A model generated the notes under the pieces. That model worked only from the letters and a program-made list of their open reading frames with translations, was not told the origin of the DNA and did no database searches. Shown here piece by piece: positions 50,501 to 62,500 of a DNA stretch of 64,000 nt (its first letter is position 1; every line of letters starts with the position of its first letter). The stretch comes from Spisula solida (Eukaryota > Mollusca > Bivalvia > Venerida > Mactridae). The position numbers and the translations under genes are program-made. The stretch lies in NCBI GenBank assembly GCA_947247005.1, contig OX365944.1:26945501-27009500 (forward strand), read 5' to 3'.

Positions 50501-53500
50501 AGATCTTCTGGTAAAGGCATATTTGGATCCTGTGCGATATTTATCGGTGTCGGATTGAAATTGGCAATCTTCTTAGCTTTTTTTCCTTTCATGACATTGA
50601 CTTCGATAGCTCTGGAAAAGCCGTTTACCAAGCCTTTGCCGCTATCTGCCCAGGGTCCTGGTGGAGAGGCCGATGCAGATACCTACAACCCAATTATCAT
50701 ATTTTTGTTATTAAAAAAAAACATCAAAGAAATCGCGTCCACACTGTTTATCAGTGTCTATGCATGCATAACTGTGTAACCATCGCTAAATTAAGTATAT
50801 ATAACCAGTATTATCATTACAATAAAATCAATAAAAAGAAGGCAAACATATCGTCAAATCAACTTCTTCAGGTTTAGTATATACCAAACATATGCAAAGT
50901 CTAGATTTTATAAGTATTTACTGAGATAACGACTTCTTCTTCCACAGTCTAGATCTAACATGTATTTACTGAGATAACGGCCTGTTCTTCCACAGTCTAG
51001 ATCTAACATGTATTTACTGAGATAACGGCCTGTTCTTCCACAGTCTAGATCTAACATGTATTTACTGAGATAACGACCTCTTCTTCCACAGTCTAGATCT
51101 AACATGTATTTACTGAGATAACGACCTCTTCTTCCACAGTCTAGATCTAACATGTATTTACTGAGATAACGGCCTGTTCTTCCACAGTCTAGATCTAACA
51201 TGTATTTACTGAGATAACGGCCTGTTCTTCCACAGTCTAGATCTAACATGTATTTACTGAGATAACGACCTCTTCTTCCACAGTCTAGATCTAACATGTA
51301 TTTACTGAGATAACGACTTGTTCTTCCACAGTCTAGATCCAACATGTATTTACTGAGATAACGACTTGTTCTTCCACAGTCTAGATCCAACATGTATTTA
51401 CTGAGATAACGACTTGTTCTTCCACAGTCTAGATCCAACATGTATTTACTGAGATAACGACTTGTTGTTCCACAGACTAGATCTAACATGTATTTACTGA
51501 GATAACGACTTGTTGTTCCACAGACTAGATCTAACATGTATTTACTGAGATAACGACTTGTTGTTCCACAGACTAGATCTAACATGTACTTACAGAGATA
51601 ACGGCTTGTTCTTCAGGATCATCAGAAACTGGTGGCATGGTTATTTTACATCCACCCACTTCTACGCTCTTACTTTCAATATCGCTTGATTTTTTGTTGA
51701 GTATCTGCGTTTCACTGTTTTCTGTCTGGAAACTAATTGTTTGCGCTGACACTGTCTTACTAGCGACAATATATGTTAACTCATTGGCCATGCTGTTGCA
51801 CTTGTTTATCGTTTCTACCAGCTGCAACCAGATACCAATATACGTATCAGAACTCATATACATAGTTTATGCATTAGTGAAGGCAGGGAGTTAAATATTG
51901 TTCAAAACATTTGAAGTTCTGTGTGTAATATACTTTTCTCGTATGAATATTAAACCGACATTAGTATTGCAGGCATTAAATGGGAATGTATGTATAAACT
52001 GAATTGCCTGGACCCACAGGCGCACTGTTTTATCGTTTGAATATAGTCTGTGTCTGTCTGCTATAAATAAAACTTATAAGTAGATAGGCCAAGTCAAAAA
52101 AGGCAATTACAACTATCTTAGACGGCAGTTCTACGGTAATACAAAATACTACGTAATTAAAACTTCGTATTGCAGACGATCTAAATTTAGCACTCGAAAA
52201 TCTCGGCGCAGTTCAAAGATTTCGAGTTCACAACTTCAAAAGCTGGTCGCGGTGACTCGAAACTAGCGCGGCGACTCTGATGTCCCAGATGCGGCGTAAA
52301 GTACTACGGCGCGGTAGTATTGTTTGAAATTATCCGCAATTTATGGTATTCAAACTATCTATACTAGTCATGAATCATCGGAAATACGACATAAAAAAGA
52401 GATGTGTAAGTTGCACTATTTCGGATATTTTCGGACACGTCTGTTTTTTGTTATTTATTCTTATAGTATTGGCTACTTGCTAGAATGTAGGCATGTTTAA
52501 TGTTGTTACATAATCTTAAATTTCATTAATCATCGTGCAGTACACTATGCCATCTGCATTTTCCTTTCATTGCCAGGTTCTTGTGCTGAATTATTATACT
52601 GCTTGAGAGTTGTAAGGTCTTGGAAATAATTATGTTGATAGACAGATTGGGTATTCATTCAAAGGTAGACGTAAGTCAACCATGCATAAAGTTCAATATG
52701 TCAACTGTTCAGTGGACACTTGCAGCATCTGAATTTTAATATCGTCAATGTCTATTATAATACTGTAATTGTAATTCGGGCTTCCTGAATTGATATATCC
52801 TCGGCATAAGTAATAGGACTACCAAATTTTAGAGGGGATGTTTTTCAGAAAATGGGGGAAAATATATCTTCATTTAGGAGGGGAAGTGGGCCTAATTTCG
52901 GTCTTAAAAATGGTGAAATGCAGGGGTTTTCTCCTTATATAACAGAGGCATATAAAAGGTCCCTTCCCAATTGATAATTTTTTTAAAATCATGCAGTTGT
53001 CGCAAATATCCACAATTTTCTTTTTGTTTCCCAAAACAGGAAATACACCTTTATTTTCCCCTAAATGCCAATGTTTCACAAGTTATTTTAGACGTCAGTG
53101 TCGTTGTTTAGTTATAGAAAGAGAACGGAAACGCGAGGTTGTCTTATTTTGTCGAGGGCGTAGCCCGAGACAAAATAATCAACCGAGCGTTAAGATTTCT
53201 TTCTGATTTATATCATTGGCCAGTGATTGGCTATCACTTTGTAAACGTAAGGCGTGTCTAAATGTAATTACCATGCTGACCGATTAACATGTCCAATAAA
53301 AATCAATACAACGGTGTTGTGATTTTAAAGTTGAGGACTCCAGTACAACTCGACTAAGAAAATCGATAGAGGTCACGTTGACCGAAGTAAAGAACAATAG
53401 AGTTGTATGTATACAGTGCAGGATAATATTATCCTGCACTGTAGTAATTGCACTCATTCCTTTGAAAATTAAGACACATCCCATCAATTATCATCGGATT

Positions 53501-56500
53501 TAGCCACACCGCCTCTGTTAACATCAATGTAAATTGCCGTAGCCATGATATAATTGGATGTAACAGGCAATTATACCAAACTTACGCGAATATTTGACAA
53601 TTTTATTTCATTTTTGCAATACACCAACACGTAAGGCAGCACCTTTAACGGTAAAAAAGAAAATTACGTAATTAACATAGTTAGGAAATTGGAAATGGAA
53701 GGGAATAAGGAAAAAAACAAAAGGATGAAGATTACAGGTTATCTAATTGCTTGCCATCTTCCGTTACAGATTCATCCTTTAGCTCTTATCTTATCTGTTT
53801 TAGTGCATATTGTCATAGAAAAGTATAAAATGATAATTCACAAGTAGTTGCCTAATCATACAATGTATGTATCTTTTACTTACCGTATCCTTTTGATCAC
53901 GCTTGTGTAACTTTCTCTTACCAAAGTCCATCATCTCGGCTTCATCAGTAGTCATGGCTATGTCTTTAATTAAGATAAGAATCATATTATTATTCTACAT
54001 ATTTTACATCACGTAATTTTGATATACCGGATGCAAAAATACGAGGGTGATCAGTAAAGTTCTAGTCCAGCTCTTAAAAACTTACTAAAAGATTGACTAC
54101 AGTTTTAAAATTCATACCACATGTAGAATGGCATCTAATGGATTTGAATACCCCGGTGTGGCAAATTAATATTGCGTAGTTAATATATGTGTAAGTTATC
54201 GTTGCTAAGGCAATGCCTGTAGCTCGCTTAGTAACGGAGCGGTCCAAATGTTAAAATAAAAGTTATTTCGTTCGCCATCATTCAGTCACCGTATCTCTTT
54301 CGTATACAGCATCATTTACCTAACATTCCTCATGACTAGAAATATATTGTTCGTGATGTTTTTCCTATAATTTCAAAGCAACATCTTGTAAAATAAATTT
54401 TTCATGGATATAATTTCAATGTCCTATGGTACTTCCCTGGTATTGACTACAATAACATTCTGCTGTGAATAAGTCGTCAGTTTCTAACCAAGTAGAAGTT
54501 AGTAGTGATGGATAACTTATTCACGGATAAACTGGCTAGATGACCAGTCGAGTTATGTTAATACATGTACACGTGTGTAAATGTTATGATTATGTTTATA
54601 GTTCGTTTAACGCTGTTAAAATATTATAATAACTATAAAGAAAGAACGATATCGGCGACCGTGCCTTGGTTGTGTAATCAGTCATAAACGTTGGCAAAAT
54701 ATCTTTTATTTGTCGTTCATTTAAAAGTTTGTTTACAATTATCTAAATATAAATGAAACTGGATACAGTTGACAAAAAACGAAAATTGCGTCGTAACTGA
54801 ACTGCACATTTGGATATATATTCACAATAATAAATACTTTATTTATAGAAAAAACACAGTTGGGTATGCTGAAGTCTTCCGTGGGAGTCTCTTTAAAATG
54901 AAAAGGTGCTATTATAATATTTAAAATTATTATTTCACTAATATTCTAATTGTCCGCATTTCGCATTATCCTTAGCTAACTTAAATACTATGAATATTCG
55001 GAATCAGTGTACAGTATATAAGTATATAACTCATTTACCTTCAATCTTTGAATATTTGTTGGTAGAGAAGTATGGTATATTTGGTTCCTGTGCTTTAATA
55101 TCAACATTAGTTGGCAAGTCTGTATTTATATTGCCAGCCTAAATAAATGAATCATACGGATCAATTATTACCAAGACAGATATCAAATCACCGACCACAA
55201 TACTTAGCCTCTTATACAAACAAATATTAGTTTAAATTACCCGTACATGTATATATACATACGTACGCGTTGCCAATAAGGATGTTAAGGACCTTTCTCC
55301 GACGCCATCGGTCAAAAATCGACTATTCGACGAATCTAATGAAATTCTACTGAAATTTGTTTAAACATGCTCTTCGTATTATGTTGTTTTTAATTTTTCA
55401 TTTTATTGCTTCGTTTCCTAGCAACGTGACGTCATATACATAGGGCGTAAAATTGACGTTTTAAACGGCGTATATTTCTGTCAAATTTAGGTCTACAATA
55501 ATTTTGAAAATTCTATTTGTTAGCCCTTCATCTGTTGTATATTTATATGCAACATTAATAGCGGTAGCGACAAGCAATTTGCAACAAAAACTGTTTTATA
55601 CAAAAAAATAGTACCAATATTTACTGCGTTTTTGCGACATCTTACTCACTTAAGGGTGCAATTTGGTCAAGAAAAAAAATGAAGGGTGACGTGTGCGTGT
55701 AACAGCACATGAGAGTTGTAACTTGATTTATTCGTGAATCGATAATGAGTGTTCAGATAAACTCAATGTAATATGAAACCATGGACGAGTATGAATTATT
55801 GGGTTTTCCGTGCATACGCATATCTGTGTGACATAGTATACATTATATTTTCGTTTGCCCCAACGTCGGTTACCTGTAGAAACTACACACACCTGGATGA
55901 TCAAATACTCAAAAGTAGTATTGACGTACACGTACACGTTACACGTTGACTTTCGCAACCTCTCTATTGTGTATATTTACCTAAATCTCGCGGACGTATT
56001 CTCGTGCATAGAATGTGGTAGATAAAGAGAGGTATTCTACAAGTAAACAAAACTTCACAATACCTGTTTGGAATTACTACAGGTGCCAAATACGTTCTTT
56101 GCGATCTCGGTTGCTTCTTCGACTGTGGAAGAATCGCTATTCTCCCTTAGAGCTTCTAATGCATTTCCGAGTATCTTGTTTATGGTTTTCTGAAAAAGGA
56201 CGTGTTTCTCATTACGCAGTTTGATATTTTCGAACCTTTATTCCATCTTAAACCACTGGGGGGGGGGGGGGAATGTCCATTCGTCAAATATCAGTATGTA
56301 CATGTTGGCCTTTCTAAAGAATACTTATTATACTACCTGTGTATACTACTTAAAACTTGCTAAGGGCCACTTTTTCCTCGTACCATGTTCTTTCATTGAT
56401 GCATAAATTCAATAGATTACTGTTTGTAAATGACTAATAAACTTTTAAGGTAAACTGCTACTTATACATATTGAATCTCGATCGAGGCTTCAATTATTGA

Positions 56501-59500
56501 CCGGGAAGTTAGTTTAAAAGTGGTACAGTCAAGATAAATTTACACGACTCTCGACCTTCTATTAGCATAATTTCACGGCTGATTTATTTTCTATATTTAT
56601 TATCCCGGTTGCATGTTTTTGTTATCGGGGAGTATCACAAAGACGCCCGATGTGTAATACAAACACAACTCTAAAGGACCGATATTGCTAGAATTCATAT
56701 AATCAACGCAAGAACCTTGTGATATATTCATGCATAAAGGTCTTGATCGTGTCAAATTCTCCATGCTATAAGGCGGAAAAACTTGAATGAACAATGTTAC
56801 AAAAATAGCTACAAAATGTGTTTTCTTGATTTTCTTGATTTCTTCGGATTTTTTAATTTGAAAAAAAAATTAATACTAGTAGCGTGAATGTCTCCGAATG
56901 ACATCAGTATTAGCCTGATGACGCAAATGCATGCTACGAAAAATTATATTTATATTGGTTTGAGGGACTCTGGTCAAGTCTTCTTGCAAGACTATGTAAA
57001 GTTCATTCGTGTTGTTTGGTTGAACCTGACAACTACACTGAGCGGCTATGAAAACGCAACACTAATGAAAATCAAGATAACTTTTTCATTTATAAATATT
57101 TCTCAACGAAAGTACTCGTAATCTCCATCCTCTAAATATTAAGCTCTTATTGTTCGGAAGTGATAATTTAATTGATGAAAATAATATAAAATAGTCAATG
57201 CTGTTTCATAAGTTCATTAAAGACATCAAACGTTTCAATGCATAATAAATAGATCTACCGTCCACAACCGTAATATTTTCTTACTCCTTACCTTGCACTT
57301 ATTGTTCTGTCCTATCTTTATTCTTATAAAATCCAGTTATTCTAATAAAAAGTTGTTTGAATATTACCTTAATAAATATGTAGATAATAATCTTACAGGT
57401 AAACGCCAGCATTTGAATTAATGCAATGCCATATTAATTTATTATATTGTAATTAATATTGGTATAAGGGGAGAGCCGTAACTAAGTTTTGGAACTTGTG
57501 GCTCGACCCTTTAACCCATGTATATAAAATGTATTTGTATGACAGTGTTTGTATATTTTGTTTGGGTAATAAAATATGTTTACCAGGACTGTAGCTTTTT
57601 TCTAATCTAGAGAGCAATGGATGTCATTTTCAACAGGAAGAAGAGTAGTTCAGTAGTTTTCTATATGCTGATTAACGTTCTTCATTGAATTGAGATTATG
57701 CAGTCTTTAATGCTCTTCTAGATGAGCATCAACTACCTTCTCAAGAACTTAAGAAATTAAAGGAAAGTTTGACACAGGTCTATAATTTTCATTACATTTT
57801 TAACAAGGCCTTGCTTCTTTATTATTGGTCTTATATTCTTGAGCTTTTGAAATCCATGGGTACATAAGCATTTTCAAGTGATGCATTGAATGCTCTTGTT
57901 AATATTGGCAGTAGTTCATTTAAGCAATCCTTCAACAGCCATGTTTGTATTGGATCAAGTTCACAAGATTTACTTGGTGATCCATTTATTAGTTTTCGAA
58001 TTTATTCCTCAGATTTTGGAAAAACAAATTGGGCCGTTGCTCTTCTCTGAAAGGTATTTCGAGTTCAGCACTATTGTTTTGACCGAGTATTTGACGCTAT
58101 GTCAGTACGTATTCCTTCGGTTTTGTTTATGAAGAAGTCACTGAAATCCTGTGCAAGCATCTTAGCAGATTTGCCAGAAATTGATGGAAAGACAACTTCC
58201 TTTTCTCCATTCACCAGATGTTTAGCTATTTTGAAATATAGCCTGTAAGCCTTTTTGATCACGACCGCAGGACTCTACCTTCGCTTTGTAATAGCTTACT
58301 TTGGATTGTTTTAACAATTTGTTGACTGCTGAACATTGGTTCCTATATATTTCATGATCTATTGTCACCTTAAGTCATTCGCCATTTTCGCTCAAATGTT
58401 CGTCGCAGATGTTTTGTAGATCTTCGGTGTACCAAGGACATAAGGGTTTTGTATTTAATAAATAACTTCAAAAGCATTGCATTTATTTTAGTGTACAAAT
58501 AATTAAACTTGAATAATATTTTATGTTTCATATTTCCATATCAGAAAATGGCCCTTAGCAAGTTTAAGTAGTATATTAGAGATATGGGTTAGATTTTATT
58601 ACCCGATCACACAATTTTGTAAATATTTAGTTGCATTTTTAGCTCCACTATTCGTAGAATACGGGGAGCTATTGCAGTCACCCATGCGTCGGCGTCGGCG
58701 TCGGCGTAACACTTTTGTTAAAGTTTAGGTACAGGTTTTTAACCTCTTATATTCTCTTAGTCCTTTAAGATATTGCTTTCATACTTTGTATACTTGTTCA
58801 CCATCATGACCCCAACCCATATGCAGGAGTAGGTAACTCTATCAGGCATTTTGTTGAAATTATGCCTTTTTTCTACTTAGTGCAAATAGTGCAAATGTTA
58901 AAGTTTAGGTACAGGTTTTTAAACCTCTAATATCTTCAAAGTACATTGACATATTGCTTTGATACCTTGCATACTTGTTCACCATCATGACCCCAGCCCA
59001 TACACAGGGGTAGGTAACTCTATCAAGCATTTTGGTTAAATTATGCCCCCTTTATTCAACTTAGTGCAAATGTTAAAGTTTAGGTACAGGTTTTTTTCCT
59101 CAAATATTTTCAAAGTGCATTCACATATTGCTTTGCATACTTGTTCTCCATCATGACCCCCAACCCCTACACAGGGGTAGGTGACTCTATCAAGCATTTT
59201 GTTGAAAGTATGCCCCCTTTTGGACTTGGAAATACAAATGTTAAAGTTTAGGTACATGTTTTTAAACCTCTAATATCTTCAAAGTACATTGACATATTGC
59301 TTTGATACTTTGCATACTTGTTCACCATCATTCACCAGGTTTTTTCACCTCATATATTTTCACAGTGCATTAACATAATGCTATGCTTACTTGTTCTTCA
59401 TCATGACCCCAACCCCTACACAGGTGTGGGTAACTCTGTCAAGCATTTTGTTGAAATTATGCCCCCTGTTGGACTTGGAAATGCAAATATTAAAGTTTAG

Positions 59501-62500
59501 GTACAGGTTTTTTAATCCCTTATAATTATCTGCAAAGTGAATTGATATATTGCTTTGATACTTTGCATACTTTTCACCTTCATGACCCCAACCCCTACAC
59601 TGGAGAAGATAACTACTTAGCATTTTGTTTAAATTATGCCCCCTTTTGGACTATGAAATGCTTATTTGTTTACCTTCATGACTAAGGGGACCTACACATG
59701 AGTAGGTAATGGTTCTGCATAATTTGTCCAAATTATCCCCCTTTTTCGACTTAGAAGCCCCAACCTCTACAAAGCAGAGGGTAATGCTGCTGTTATGAAG
59801 CATTTTGTTTTGAATATACATGTATAATAACTGTACTATCCTAGCATGGCGCTGCAAATAGTGGAGCGCGCTGTTCGTGGACAGCTCTTGTTTCTTATCT
59901 TGCGCCCAATCATCCCCTATTTGTTTAATTATTTTCTTCTTATTGACAGCCGTCAAAAACCATATAATATAGGCAGCTGCATGGTTACATACCATTTACA
60001 GTGATTCCTAAACTATATAGGACTTTGACACCTGAAATTAGGACCAGTAGCAGTTAAGTTTACAATGTACATTTTTGTATTTTTCTTGTACAGTTGTGTG
60101 TTGGGCATTATGACGTATACTTGTGGTCTGTGTCTTTTTGTCAGTTTCTGTTTGTGCCTTTTGTGCTGGACTTGTTATGTTGTGTGCTGCTTCCCTGTCC
60201 GAGTTTTCATTACCTTGCTGGCGCAACATTTTTGGACCGATTAAAGTGTTAGAGAAAATTTATCCAAGGGCCAGAGAAACTACTTAATTTGTCTTGCATG
60301 ATCTGTAACCAAACATGATAGTGGAACGTTTCGATTACACAGTTGTATTCATCAATTCAGGTCAAACAAACGCATATATACAGTGTGATAATTAATACGT
60401 ATAAGATAACATAGATAACTTTAATAACGTTGTCAGTTTTTATGTGGTTAGACCATCGTTACAGAGCGAAGGAGCCCATGATTTTACTTGATGTGAGGAA
60501 AGATCACCGGGCTTAAATACTTTGTATTTCTTTTTATGGGGATGCTTAAAGGTACGACACGAAATAATGCTTTCAGATTTGAAGACTTATATGACGTGAA
60601 AAGGTAATTGTAGACGTTTTTGCAGGTTAAGAGTTATAATTCGAACATCCGCTGTGCATAAAAATAAGTGACGTTTGAAAATGATTTATTTGCAGAATAT
60701 ATATCACACGTGTATGCCAATCTAATGTCTATAACAATATGTATTACCTTTAATCTGACAAAGTCAATGAAGTTATTTATGTTATCATATATTAATGATT
60801 ACCCAGTATATGTACAACCAAACCTGTCGTTATCAGTAATACGATACAACGAGTGTGACTCCTTAAAGCTGGGGACTGCCTAATGAAGATCAATATCATT
60901 AAAACCAAACCCTAACATTTGCTCCATTTCTTTACGCTGTATATCGGCGTAAAGTAGTGAAGCGTAATAGGGTCTGATTTTAATGAGATTGAATGAAGAT
61001 GTACCTTTATTTAAAATAAAACAAGAGCTGACCACGACCAGCCCGATCCACTATTCAAAGTGCCCTGCTAAGATAGTATAATCATTATATATAATTTATT
61101 ATATAAAAGTTTAGCAAGTCTTGAAACAAAAGTTTGGTAATCGATGAAAAGTTAGTAAGGGTCAGACATAAAAATATGTCAATATCGTGTATGCCCACCA
61201 TTAACTGCCAAAACAGTCAAACGACGTCTTCTTATGCTACATATAAGTTTCCTTATGACACAAAGGGGGATTCTGACCCATTCCTCTAGTAAAGCACGCT
61301 CAAGATCACGAACATTACTGACGTTTTCACGTTCTCTAATCTTATGTCCCATATGATCCCATAGGTGTTCAATAGACGAGAGCTCCGGTGATTTAGCCGG
61401 CCACTCAAGGGCATTAACATTATTTTGCCGTAATACATCCCGTGTATGCCTGAGTGTGGACGGGTGTTATCCTGTTGGAAAGAAGTGACGTTATGTAGTA
61501 GCAGAAACAGGACAACTACTTGTATGATTACCTAGTCTTAATATCGCAGAGTAGTAAGATTCCCGGAAACCGTCACAAGCTCGGTCTTACCATCATGGTA
61601 AATTCCCGCTCATACTATTACGCTACCATCACCGTAACGGTCATGATTAATGACGTTTGCAGGATCAAACACCTCACCATTTCGCCTCCAAACACGAATC
61701 CTACCATCAGTAAATGACAGATTAAATCGTGATCGACTCATCACTAAACATAACGTCATTCCATTGTATGTGTGACCACCTGCGATGAGCCTGAGCCCCA
61801 GCGTAGGGGTTGTAGCATGGTTGTTAACAAGTATGCAAAGTATCAAAGCAATATGCCAATGCACTTTGAAGATATTAGAGGTTAAAAAAACTTGTACCTG
61901 AACTTTAACAATTGCATTTATAAGTCCAAAATGGGGCATAATTTCACCAAAATGCTTGATAGAGTTACCTAACCTCCTGTGTAGGGGTTAGGGTCATGAT
62001 ACAGAACAAGTATGCAAAGTATCAAAGCAATATATCAATGCACTTTAAATATATTAGCGGTTAAAAACCTGTACCTAAACTTTAACATTTGCACTAAGTT
62101 GAAAAGGAGGGCATAATTTCAACAAAATGCTTGACAGAGTTACCTAACCTTTGATGGGCTAGGGACAAGATGGTGAACAAATATGCAGAGTATCAATGCC
62201 ATATGTCAAAGGACTTTGAAAATATAAGAGGTTAAAAACCTGTATCTAAACTTTAATACATGTGTTTATGCATTACGCCAACGCCGACACTCGTGTGACT
62301 GCAATAGCTGCTCTTATTATTCAAATAGTGGAGCTAAAATGGAATGAGCGGTTGTGAACAATGCTGGGTAATAAATACAGATAGTTGGTTAATGTATACG
62401 ACAAATAATACATACTTGGGATTTTTCACTAACTGTTACAACAGAATTAGTCACTAAAAGTACAGTCTCTGCATCTTCAATAGCTTCTTCTGGGGAGTCT

